A stretch of DNA of 6,685 nt from Alphaproteobacteria bacterium UBA1218. GTDB lineage: Bacteria; Pseudomonadota; Alphaproteobacteria; Rs-D84. Both the position numbers and the translations under genes were made by a program. The DNA lies in the NCBI GenBank assembly GCA_002309215.1, contig DBXG01000015.1:1-6685 (forward strand). Direction: 5' to 3'. The notes below the pieces were generated by a model. It ran no database searches. It was given only the letters and a program-made list of their open reading frames with translations, and had not been told where the DNA came from. Below, piece after piece: positions 1-6,170 of this stretch (within the stretch, counting starts at the first letter, position 1; every line of letters begins with the position of its first letter).

Positions 1-1
1 A

Positions 2-709
2 GGCGAAGATATAATGTGCAAGAAAGATGGACAATGCAAAAGCGTTGGGCGTATTAAGATTGAATTAGACAAGTTGAACGAACATTTGTCTAAATTGCCA
101 TCTTTGCAAGCGAAAAAATCTAAAACCCCAAGCAAAGGTTCAACAATTGGTAAAGGTGCCGCGATTGGTGCCGCGGCAGGTGTTGGTGTTGGTGGTTTAG
201 CAACTGCTATAACAGCTTTTGTAGAACGTAGTAATATTACGTGCAAGGTTGGTGATGGCTTGAATTCTGTTGGTTTGGGTAAGTCGCACAAGATAGATAC
301 GTTGCGTGATTTCTATGTCAAATGGAACCTGAAATTGCCAGATGCGATTGCACCAACTTCTGTGGTGACTGATGCTGAATCTTGGAATCAGGCATGTGAA
401 CAATTCAACAATAAATTGTATGATTGTCCAAATGTCCAAATCAATTACAAGAAAAACGGCAAGACGGAATTGATACCGTCGGCATGTAAGATATCTGGTA
501 ATTTGTGCATAGTTAATGATGCTGTGGCAGTATCCAGGGGCGAAGATGAAAAGGAAATACAAAAAATTATTATTATTGTAAGACCAGAACCTTTGCCAAA
601 ACCAATAGATAAACCAAAACCAGAACCGAAACCAAAAGAAAATGGTTATGATTATGACGATTGGCAATATTCTGGTGGTGGAACCTGGACAGGTGTTTCG
701 GATAAATAA
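2..709 (+). CDS. Unrecognised protein with glycine-zipper membrane segment and Pro/Lys-rich tail, 5'-partial
   Basis: I do not recognise this family. The frame is open to the left edge. The first ATG in the window is at 14, but it would give an N-terminus (MCKKDGQCK) with no signal peptide, so the true start is probably upstream. Numbering from that ATG (231 aa): residues 1-42 are charged and possibly helical. Residues 45-70 form one hydrophobic stretch rich in Gly and Ala with small-xxx-small spacing, which looks like a glycine-zipper transmembrane helix. Residues 71-175 are a globular-looking region with Cys at 77, 128, 138, 158 and 165, possibly disulfide-forming if exported. Residues 190-212 are a KPxPEPKPK-type linker, and 213-231 an aromatic/Gly tail (YDYDDWQYSGGGTW). 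The composition suggests an envelope protein with an extracytoplasmic domain, but topology and function are inference. It ends in TAA just before a strong hairpin and converges on ccrM, so it is not in an operon with the genes to its right. Confidence 0.6.
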   Translation, partial: GEDIMCKKDGQCKSVGRIKIELDKLNEHLSKLPSLQAKKSKTPSKGSTIGKGAAIGAAAGVGVGGLATAITAFVERSNITCKVGDGLNSVGLGKSHKIDTLRDFYVKWNLKLPDAIAPTSVVTDAESWNQACEQFNNKLYDCPNVQINYKKNGKTELIPSACKISGNLCIVNDAVAVSRGEDEKEIQKIIIIVRPEPLPKPIDKPKPEPKPKENGYDYDDWQYSGGGTWTGVSDK

Positions 710-716
710 AAATAAT

Positions 717-748
717 AAAAAAGAAAGGTGTTTAAACCTTTCTTTTTT
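717..748. terminator. Bidirectional rho-independent terminator
   Basis: This is a perfect 13-bp inverted repeat: AAAAAAGAAAGGT at 717-729 pairs with ACCTTTCTTTTTT at 736-748, leaving a 6-nt loop. The stem holds only three G-C pairs (the GG/CC near the loop and one G-C in the middle), and the outer arms are A-tract and T-tract. Transcripts from either direction would therefore end in a U-run after the hairpin. It begins 7 nt past the stop of the left-edge gene and lies 17 nt past the end of the convergent ccrM, so it can serve both. Confidence 0.85.
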
Positions 749-765
749 ATGAAGATTTAATTTTT

Positions 766-1866
766 TTATGCAGCCTTCTTCATATTTGATTTAATATCGC
801 GCAGGTATTTACGTAATTCATCAATTGCAACCAATGAACCATCACGTTTTTCAGCAGACCAATAATCCCAACCGTTGAAACTGACGCTGTGCTGAATACG
901 TGCAGCCATTACGTGGATTGATGCTTTGCCGTATAGTGTATGTAGTAATTGTCCATCGTGTGTTATCATGACGCGTTCGCCACGTGGGCTGACTAAAGTT
1001 TGTCCGACATATAATAAACCAGCATCAATCAATTCGCGGAAAGCAATCTTGATTGCATCGCGTTTTGGAGCAGTCACTTCGATATCAGACAAATCAATTG
1101 GTTTAATATTTTCAACACGTTCACGTGCTGCGCTTACATAAGTTTCATCGCGATCTATGCCGATAAATTGACGTCCCAATTCTTTTGCAGCAGCAGCCGT
1201 TGTGCCAGAGCCAACAAATGGGTCCAGAATCACATCACCAGGTTTAGTAGATGCCAATATTACGCGTCTTAATAAATCCATTGGTTTTTGTGTGTTATGT
1301 AAACTTTTGCCATCTTTGCCTTTGACGCGTTCTTCGCCCAAGCATATATTTATATCCCAATCAGAACGCATTTGTTTACCGCCATTTAATTTTTTCATGG
1401 TTTCGTAATTAAATGTATATTTCCCAGTTTTTGTTGGTGTTGCCCAAATCAAAGTTTCATGAGCATTTGTAAATCTGGTTCCACGAAAGTTTGGCATAGG
1501 ATTTGTTTTTACCCATACTATATCATTCAATACCCAAAAACCCATATCTTGTAAAATTGCGCCAACTCGAAATATGTTGTGATATGAACCAATAACCCAC
1601 ATTGCGCCATCTGGTTTCAGAATACGTTTGCATTCTGCCATCCATTGACGTGTGAATTCATCGTATTCTGCGGGTGAGGCAAACGCGTCCCATTCATCGC
1701 GTACTGCACGTGCAGCGGTTTGATCTTCGGGTCTGTACAGCGTTTTTTCGCCAAGTTGTAAATTATAGGGGGAATCAGCAAAAACAGCGTCAACCGATGC
1801 GTCTGGTATTTTACGCATAATTTCTATGCAGTCACCACACAAAATTTGGTTCAGATATTTTTGCAT
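766..1866 (-). CDS. ccrM: CcrM, cell-cycle DNA adenine N6-methyltransferase (GANTC)
   Basis: Orphan beta-class DNA methyltransferase that transfers a methyl group from S-adenosylmethionine to the adenine of GANTC. In Alphaproteobacteria it remethylates DNA late in the cell cycle. The 366-aa protein has motif IV early (ADSPYNLQL, catalytic tetrad at 31-34), then the CcrM-typical stretches WVIGSYHNIFR, NPMPNF.GTRF.NAHETLIWA and QMRSDW, the TQKP motif near 192-195, and SAM-binding motif I late (DPFVGSGTT, 215-223). A C-terminal extension of about 100 residues carries NGWDYW (331-336), matching the DNA-recognition extension of Caulobacter CcrM, whose length (about 358 aa) is close. I chose the ATG at 1864-1866, giving MQKYLNQILCGDC, because it aligns with family N-termini and has a purine-rich GAGAGAG 11 nt upstream. 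An in-frame ATG at 1924-1926 would add 20 unconserved residues and lacks a ribosome site. Motif IV reads DSPY where CcrM normally has DPPY. Convergent with the left-edge gene and divergent from nrdR. Confidence 0.96.
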   Translation of the reverse strand: MQKYLNQILCGDCIEIMRKIPDASVDAVFADSPYNLQLGEKTLYRPEDQTAARAVRDEWDAFASPAEYDEFTRQWMAECKRILKPDGAMWVIGSYHNIFRVGAILQDMGFWVLNDIVWVKTNPMPNFRGTRFTNAHETLIWATPTKTGKYTFNYETMKKLNGGKQMRSDWDINICLGEERVKGKDGKSLHNTQKPMDLLRRVILASTKPGDVILDPFVGSGTTAAAAKELGRQFIGIDRDETYVSAARERVENIKPIDLSDIEVTAPKRDAIKIAFRELIDAGLLYVGQTLVSPRGERVMITHDGQLLHTLYGKASIHVMAARIQHSVSFNGWDYWSAEKRDGSLVAIDELRKYLRDIKSNMKKAA

Positions 1867-1921
1867 AACTATTTTTTCTCTCTCGCTTTTTATTTCAGAG
1901 TTGCCCCATAGCCGTAATTTT

Positions 1922-1927
1922 ATCATA
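1922..1927 (-). promoter_or_regulatory. ccrM: Possible -10 box for ccrM
   Basis: On the minus strand these bases read TATGAT, one mismatch from TATAAT, about 55 nt upstream of the chosen ccrM start. No good -35 lies at 16-18 bp; the best partial match is AGGACG (1947-1952) at 19 bp. I see no CtrA-type TTAA-N7-TTAA site here, unlike the well-studied Caulobacter ccrM promoter. Weak prediction. Confidence 0.3.
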
Positions 1928-1933
1928 TTTTTG

Positions 1934-1961
1934 TGCTATAAAAAAGCGTCCTGCGAATCGG
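1934..1961 (+). repeat. Two-part promoter-region element, copy 1 (TGCTATAAAA + GCGAATCGG)
   Basis: TGCTATAAAA at 1934-1943 is followed after 9 nt by GCGAATCGG at 1953-1961. The same two words occur in the same order and orientation before clpP (6149-6170) with a 3-nt gap. The first word resembles an extended -10 (TG-n-TATAAA) and also the GCTANAWC -10 type described for Caulobacter. The second contains a CcrM target inside CGAATCG. Identity of the words is read directly; any shared regulatory role is inference. Confidence 0.5.
1955..1959. promoter_or_regulatory. GANTC (CcrM methylation) site in the ccrM/nrdR divergent control region
   Basis: GAATC, flanked as CGAATCG. It lies about 90 bp upstream of the ccrM start codon and 4 nt upstream of the best nrdR -35 box. 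In Caulobacter, GANTC sites near the ccrM start couple its transcription to methylation state, and GcrA acts at methylated GANTC promoters. The site is certain as a sequence; its regulatory use here is inferred from position. Confidence 0.5.
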
Positions 1962-1962
1962 T

Positions 1963-1991
1963 TTGCAAAAAAAACACTTGATTTTTATAAA
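1963..1991 (+). promoter_or_regulatory. nrdR: Probable promoter of the nrdR-slt-rnhB-pgk operon
   Basis: TTGCAA (1963-1968) and TATAAA (1986-1991) are separated by exactly 17 bp. Transcription would begin near 1998, leaving a leader of about 60 nt to the nrdR start. TTGCAA is palindromic, so it could also be read by a promoter facing ccrM. A second -10-like word, TATAAA at 2009-2014 after TGGG, lies downstream without a well-placed -35. The spacer is A/T-rich, so chance matches are possible. Confidence 0.5.
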
Positions 1992-2058
1992 AATGTAATT
2001 TTTTTGGGTATAAAATATGCTTTACATATTGATGATTTTTTTGCTACGCTTAGTCATT

Positions 2059-2559
2059 ATGAGATGTCCATATTGTAATTCTACAGACAGCAGGGTGGCG
2101 GATTCTCGCCCTGATATTGGCGATGCGGTTATACGACGCAGGCGCGTGTGTAATCAGTGTGGCGCAAAATTCACAACTGTGGAACGTGTTCAGATGCGTG
2201 ATTTGATGGTGCGCAAAAACAGCGGAAAAACAGAACCTTTTGATCGTGAAAAATTATGTCGCAGTATTAAATTGGCATGTCGTAATCGTGATGTTCATGA
2301 TGAACAGATTGAACGTTTGGTGGCATCTATTCAGCGTCGCTTGGAAACAGAAACTGCTGATGATACGGTCACCAGTGCCCAGGTTGGACAAATGGTTGCA
2401 GATTCTTTGTTGAATTTGGATCCAATTGCTTTTATTCGGTTTGTTTCTGTGTATAAAAAGTTTTCCAAGGTCGCAGATTTCAAGAAAATAATCAGTCAAA
2501 TTCCAGAGGCGGACGATGACGCAGTCGTGTGTGATTTGCCGAAAACATCATTGTTCTGA
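2059..2559 (+). CDS. nrdR: NrdR, transcriptional repressor of ribonucleotide reductase genes
   Basis: NrdR senses ATP/dATP and represses ribonucleotide reductase operons by binding NrdR boxes in their promoters. The 166-aa protein has the family layout. An N-terminal zinc ribbon has Cys pairs at C3/C6 (MRCPYC) and C31/C34 (VCNQCG), with the conserved DSRVADSRP between them and RRRR just before the second pair. An ATP-cone spans about residues 49-140 (start VRKNSGKTEPFDREKL, end DPIAFIRFVSVYKKF). It is slightly longer than the usual 150-160 aa because of an acidic tail (EADDDAVVCD). The start at 2059 is set by the invariant MRCPYC. An in-frame ATG at 2017 would add 14 hydrophobic residues (MLYILMIFLLRLVI) foreign to the family. 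No Shine-Dalgarno sequence precedes the 2059 start. First gene of the operon; the slt start lies 4 nt after its TGA. I see no NrdR-box-like site in the window. Confidence 0.95.
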   Translation: MRCPYCNSTDSRVADSRPDIGDAVIRRRRVCNQCGAKFTTVERVQMRDLMVRKNSGKTEPFDREKLCRSIKLACRNRDVHDEQIERLVASIQRRLETETADDTVTSAQVGQMVADSLLNLDPIAFIRFVSVYKKFSKVADFKKIISQIPEADDDAVVCDLPKTSLF

Positions 2560-2563
2560 CAAA

Positions 2564-4288
2564 ATGAAAAAAATCATTGCATTTTTTGTGGCGATAATTT
2601 TACCACTGGTTGCGGGTGCTGTGGAACGTGTTGAAATTTTATCCGATGAAGATGCGTCGCTTTATTCGCAAATATTTGTTTTACAAGAAAAAGAAAAAAT
2701 AGAATCTGCAAAAAAATTAGAAGCCAAAATAAAAGACAAATCTTTGATGAATGAAGTTTTGTATCAAAGATATGTGTCCAAGACTTACAGAACGCGTGGT
2801 AATGAATTACAAAGTTGGATGAATAAATATTATGATATGCCTGGTGCTGACAGATTGGCGAAAATTGCAAATATAAAAAAAGTAAGTGTTCATAAACCTG
2901 TGGTGCCAAGTATTATGACGGGTAAAGATTATATTGAAACTGCACAATCTGAAACATGGACTGCGAAAACTTATAATGACAAAATCACAAAAAATATAAA
3001 TAAATTCAAGAAAGCAATTCGTTCAGGTAGTTCCAAGACGGCGCGTAATATTTTAGAGAGCAGAAGTTTGAAGAAAAAAATTTCTGAATCTGATTATGGT
3101 CGTTTGGCGGGGCGGTTATCGTTTTTATATTACACAAATGGCGAATATGAATTGGCGAAAAAGTGGGGATTTGTTGCATCGGACGCGAATTCTGAATATG
3201 GTTTGTGGTCTATGGGCTTGTTGTATTTCAAGGAAAAAAAATATGCAGAAAGCCAAAAATATTTCAGCAAAATTTTGAACCTTACACAAATAAATAATGC
3301 CCGAAAAACTGAAGCGGCTTTCTGGGCTGGACGCGCTGCAAGTATTGTTGGTAACAGTCAAGCGGCAGAAAAATATTGGAAAATTGCTGCTGCGCATCCA
3401 ATGTCTTTTTATGGTGCGCTGGCATCAACTATGTTAGGTGATGTCCCGTACTATGAATTTTTTGATCAGGAATGTTCTGACGAAGATATTGAAGAGTTGA
3501 AACAACACAAATACGGTAAAAAGGCGTTAGCTTTGATTCAGGTTGGACGCAAGGATAGGGCGGAAAGATATTTGAAATATCTTGTGACATCTAAGGCAGC
3601 AGATAAAACTTTGCACGCAATTAATGCGGTGTCATCGTTGTATGGGTTGCCCAGCGTTTCGATTTTGGTTTCTGGTGTTATGCGCGACAGGGGGATTATG
3701 GAAATCAACGATGATATTATTTATTCTGCACAATATCCATTACCTGATTGGGAACCGATGGGTGGTTGGTCTATTGACAGGGCATTATTATTTGCAATTA
3801 CAAGACAAGAAAGTGGATTCAAGCCGACTGCGAAATCTAATGCTGGGGCAAATGGTTTGATGCAGATTATGCCAAGTACTGCAAAACGTGTTGCACGTAA
3901 AAATGATGTGAAGATGTCTGATATTGATATGTCAAAACCAGAACATAATATGTTTTTAGGTCAGCAATATATCGTTGATTTGTTATCACATCAAGTTATC
4001 AAAAATAATATTATAAAAATGTTGGTTGCTTATAATGCAGGTATGGGCAATCTTGTAAAGTTCGAGAAAAGTTTTTCAACATCTGATCCGTTGTTGTATA
4101 TTGAAAGTTTTCCTGCGTATGAAACACGAAATTATATTAAACGTGTTATGTCTAATTTATGGTTGTATCGTGCGCGTTTGAATCAGCCTTTGACTGCGCT
4201 TGAAGAATTGGCAGATGGACATTGGCCATATTATAACAGTGAAGATGCTTATGTAAAAAACAGCGAAAACGGTCAATCTTATTTATAA
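2564..4288 (+). CDS. Secreted soluble lytic murein transglycosylase (Slt70-like, GH23)
   Basis: Exported enzyme that cleaves the MurNAc-GlcNAc bond of peptidoglycan without water, leaving 1,6-anhydro-MurNAc ends. The 574-aa product begins with a Sec signal peptide (MKK, hydrophobic residues 4-18, AGA|VERV cleavage after about residue 19) and has no lipobox, so a periplasmic form is expected. Residues about 25-390 look all-helical and include TPR-like hairpins (about 176-294, with EYELAKKW, KKYAESQKYF and HPMSFYGALAS), as in the Slt70 superhelical doughnut. The catalytic domain follows DWEPMGGW: ITRQESGF with catalytic Glu416, GLMQIMPSTA (431-440), AYNAG (489-493) and ETRNYI (520-525), all hallmarks of family 1 lytic transglycosylases. 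The ATG at 2564 was chosen because the signal peptide starts there; an upstream in-frame ATG at 2516 lies inside nrdR and would spoil it. There is no clear ribosome site and the start is 4 nt past the nrdR stop, so translational coupling is likely. slt or mltE-type names are possible; I leave the symbol blank. Confidence 0.93.
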   Translation: MKKIIAFFVAIILPLVAGAVERVEILSDEDASLYSQIFVLQEKEKIESAKKLEAKIKDKSLMNEVLYQRYVSKTYRTRGNELQSWMNKYYDMPGADRLAKIANIKKVSVHKPVVPSIMTGKDYIETAQSETWTAKTYNDKITKNINKFKKAIRSGSSKTARNILESRSLKKKISESDYGRLAGRLSFLYYTNGEYELAKKWGFVASDANSEYGLWSMGLLYFKEKKYAESQKYFSKILNLTQINNARKTEAAFWAGRAASIVGNSQAAEKYWKIAAAHPMSFYGALASTMLGDVPYYEFFDQECSDEDIEELKQHKYGKKALALIQVGRKDRAERYLKYLVTSKAADKTLHAINAVSSLYGLPSVSILVSGVMRDRGIMEINDDIIYSAQYPLPDWEPMGGWSIDRALLFAITRQESGFKPTAKSNAGANGLMQIMPSTAKRVARKNDVKMSDIDMSKPEHNMFLGQQYIVDLLSHQVIKNNIIKMLVAYNAGMGNLVKFEKSFSTSDPLLYIESFPAYETRNYIKRVMSNLWLYRARLNQPLTALEELADGHWPYYNSEDAYVKNSENGQSYL

Positions 4289-4294
4289 AAATAT

Positions 4295-4300
4295 GGTGGG
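4295..4300 (+). promoter_or_regulatory. rnhB: Ribosome binding site of rnhB
   Basis: GGTGGG lies 5 nt before the ATG at 4306, inside the 17-nt gap after the slt stop. It fixes the rnhB start. A nearby ATG at 4293 is in another frame and has no such site. Confidence 0.6.
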
Positions 4301-4305
4301 AACAA

Positions 4306-4923
4306 ATGCGAAGCGTTCCAGATTTTTCAATTGAAAATGATTGTGGTAAAACAATAATCGCAGGTCTTGATGAAGCAGGGCGTGGCCCATTGTGTGGACC
4401 AGTAGTTGCTGGCGCAGTTGTTTTTATGAAACACGATTTTGATGATATGCCACTGATAACAGATTCTAAGCAGATGTCTGAAAAACAGCGTCAAATTGCG
4501 TATGATTGGCTAACAAATAATCCCAATGTTGTGTGGGCAGTTGGGCAATGCAATGCGGCGGAAATTGATGAATTAAATATTCTGCGTGCATCACTAACTG
4601 CGATGACACGTGCGGCAAATGCGTTAAGTATCAAGCCTGAATATTGTCTTGTTGATGGAAATAAAATGCCTGATAAAATATCAGGTCAGGCGGTTGTAAA
4701 AGGGGATTCGAAATCTTTGTCTATTGCGGCAGCGTCAATTATTGCAAAACAAACGCGCGATAAAATTATGCGTGATTTGTCAAAGCGGTTTCCGCAATAT
4801 GATTGGGATAAAAATGCTGGCTATCCAACACAACAACATTTGCAGGCAATCGATAAATATGGTATAAATGAATATTATAGAAAGACTTATCGTCCAGTCA
4901 AAGAAAGGTTGGAAAAAAAATGA
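4306..4923 (+). CDS. rnhB: Ribonuclease HII
   Basis: Type 2 RNase H. It cuts the RNA strand of RNA-DNA hybrids and starts removal of single ribonucleotides misincorporated into DNA. The 205-aa length is normal. The signature GLDEAGRGPLCGPVVAGAV gives catalytic Asp22 and Glu23 and the GRG loop (25-27). The third acidic residue is Asp117 in CLVDGNK and the fourth is Asp152 in SIIAKQTRDKIM. The substrate-reading tyrosine segment is AGYPTQQH (171-178). In many Alphaproteobacteria rnhB sits directly beside ccrM; here both are in the window but nrdR and slt lie between them, on the opposite strand to ccrM. The gene starts 17 nt after slt and its TGA overlaps the pgk ATG in an ATGA, so it is probably co-transcribed with both neighbours. 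Confidence 0.95.
   Translation: MRSVPDFSIENDCGKTIIAGLDEAGRGPLCGPVVAGAVVFMKHDFDDMPLITDSKQMSEKQRQIAYDWLTNNPNVVWAVGQCNAAEIDELNILRASLTAMTRAANALSIKPEYCLVDGNKMPDKISGQAVVKGDSKSLSIAAASIIAKQTRDKIMRDLSKRFPQYDWDKNAGYPTQQHLQAIDKYGINEYYRKTYRPVKERLEKK
4901..4908 (+). promoter_or_regulatory. pgk: Ribosome binding site of pgk, inside rnhB
   Basis: The purine run AAGAAAGG lies 11 nt before the pgk ATG at 4920; a closer GG at 4911-4912 could also serve. The spacing is long, so the ATGA stop-start overlap with rnhB may matter more for initiation. Confidence 0.4.
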
Positions 4924-6092
4924 AAGCGATTCGCAATCTGAAAAATGTTAATGTTCGTGGTAAATATGTTTTACTGCGTGAAGATTTTAATGTCCAAATT
5001 GTTGATGGTGTAATCAAAGATTTTTTTCGTATAGATTCTGCATTGAAAACAATCAAACGATTGGCTAGTGCGGGCGCACGTGTTGTTATTTGTTCGCATC
5101 TGGGGCGTCCAAAGGGTATGTTTGTTCCAAATTTATCGTTAAGGATTGTGGCAGAATATCTGAATATTCCATTTATTGATGATTGTTTACGCAAAGATTT
5201 TTTACCGTCAATGAAAAATGGTGATGTGGTTTTGTTAGAAAATTTGCGTTTTTATATCGGTGAAGAAAAAAATGAAAAGTCATTTGCAAAACAATTAGCA
5301 TACGGATTTGATATTTATGTGAACGATGCGTTTGCTGTATCACACAGAAAGGCTGCCAGTATTGTTGCAATTACAAAGTATCTGCCGTCTTATGCGGGTT
5401 ATTTAATGGAAAGTGAAATTACAAACTTATCACGTTTATCAGAGAATCCAAAACACCCATTAGTTGCGTTTATTGGTGGCGCAAAAATAGATACCAAAAT
5501 AAACCTGTTGAAAAAGTTGGTTGGTATTGCAGATAAAATCGTTGTTGGTGGCGCGATGGGAACGACTTTCAATTTTGCGCTGGGCTTGCCAGTTGGAAAC
5601 TCTTTGTGTGAATATGATAAAACAAAAGTTGTGCAAAAAATATTGAAATTGGCATATAAAAATAATTGTGAGATATTGTTGCCGATTGACAAAGGTGTCG
5701 GCAAAGTTTTTGATAAAAATGTAAAGCGTATAAATTGTGATGCCGGGCAGATAGCAGACGATGATGTGATTATGGATGATGGTAAAAAAACAACTGCGCG
5801 TAATATTGCTTTGTTGAAAAATGCAAAGACAGTTATTTGGAACGGGACTTTTGGTTTGGCAGAGTGGGGCAAAAAATGGGGTTATGCTTCGTTTGAATTG
5901 GCAAAGGCTTTGGCACATTATTCTAAACAAAAGAAAATAAATGTTATTGTCGGTGGCGGTGATACAGTTGCTGCGCTGGACGCATGTGGTGTGCGCAAAG
6001 ATATGGGTTTTGTGTCAACAGGTGGTGGCGCATTTTTAGAGTTTATCGAAGGTAAAACATTACCCGGGATTAAAGTTTTGATAAAAAAGTGA
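4920..6092 (+). CDS. pgk: Phosphoglycerate kinase
   Basis: Cytosolic glycolytic enzyme that transfers phosphate between 1,3-bisphosphoglycerate and ADP to give 3-phosphoglycerate and ATP. The 390-aa length is normal. N-domain substrate motifs are present: LREDFNV (Asp22, Asn24), Arg37 in DFFRID, SHLGRP (59-64), LENLRF with Arg110, and NDAFAVSHR with Arg143. In the C-domain are the nucleotide-site motifs GGAKIDTK (186-193), IWNGTFGLAEW (306-316), GGGDT (345-349) and STGGGAFLEFIEGKTLPGI (366-384). Two motifs deviate from the textbook form: WNGTFG replaces WNGP(M/L)G, and HRKAAS replaces HRAHAS. The residues thought essential remain, so I expect activity. No gap (GAPDH) gene is adjacent, although gap-pgk pairs are common. 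The ATG overlaps the rnhB stop by 4 nt. The motif variants resemble forms I associate with candidate-phyla Pgk proteins more than typical proteobacterial ones; this is from memory and unchecked. Confidence 0.95.
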   Translation: MKAIRNLKNVNVRGKYVLLREDFNVQIVDGVIKDFFRIDSALKTIKRLASAGARVVICSHLGRPKGMFVPNLSLRIVAEYLNIPFIDDCLRKDFLPSMKNGDVVLLENLRFYIGEEKNEKSFAKQLAYGFDIYVNDAFAVSHRKAASIVAITKYLPSYAGYLMESEITNLSRLSENPKHPLVAFIGGAKIDTKINLLKKLVGIADKIVVGGAMGTTFNFALGLPVGNSLCEYDKTKVVQKILKLAYKNNCEILLPIDKGVGKVFDKNVKRINCDAGQIADDDVIMDDGKKTTARNIALLKNAKTVIWNGTFGLAEWGKKWGYASFELAKALAHYSKQKKINVIVGGGDTVAALDACGVRKDMGFVSTGGGAFLEFIEGKTLPGIKVLIKK

Positions 6093-6148
6093 AAAAATGT
6101 TTTTTTATGTGTTGCGACTTGTAAAACTGCAAAAAGTTCCTATTTATA

Positions 6149-6170
6149 TGCTATAAAATTGGCGAATCGG
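6149..6170 (+). repeat. Two-part promoter-region element, copy 2 (TGCTATAAAA + GCGAATCGG)
   Basis: TGCTATAAAA at 6149-6158 and GCGAATCGG at 6162-6170, 3 nt apart. Both words are identical to those at 1934-1943 and 1953-1961, in the same order and strand. The second word overlaps the probable clpP -35 box. Confidence 0.5.

Noticed and set aside
197..667. Long minus-strand open frame opposite the left-edge gene, rich in Phe and Trp
   Set aside because: It is the reverse of a Pro/Lys-rich low-complexity region and AT-rich coding sequence. It has no family resemblance and no ribosome site, and the plus-strand frame reads as a coherent protein.
926..1408. Short plus-strand open frames opposite ccrM
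   Set aside because: They are antisense to strongly conserved CcrM motifs and have no independent support.
1924..1926. Upstream ATG as the ccrM start
   Set aside because: It adds 20 residues absent from the family, overlaps a possible -10 box and has no ribosome site; the ATG at 1864-1866 fits the family N-terminus.
2516..2518. Upstream ATG as the start of the lytic transglycosylase
   Set aside because: It lies inside nrdR and would put 16 residues, including three cysteines, before an otherwise normal signal peptide.
5399..5930. Two overlapping minus-strand open frames within pgk
   Set aside because: They lie opposite the conserved Pgk nucleotide-binding domain and encode no recognisable motif; they arise from the codon bias of pgk.
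6092..6105. A-tract followed by T-tract after the pgk stop, as a possible terminator
   Set aside because: The arms have no G-C pairs and only a 2-nt gap, so a stable hairpin is not expected. The AACT/AGTT pair at 6125-6138 is also too weak. I call no terminator between pgk and clpP.
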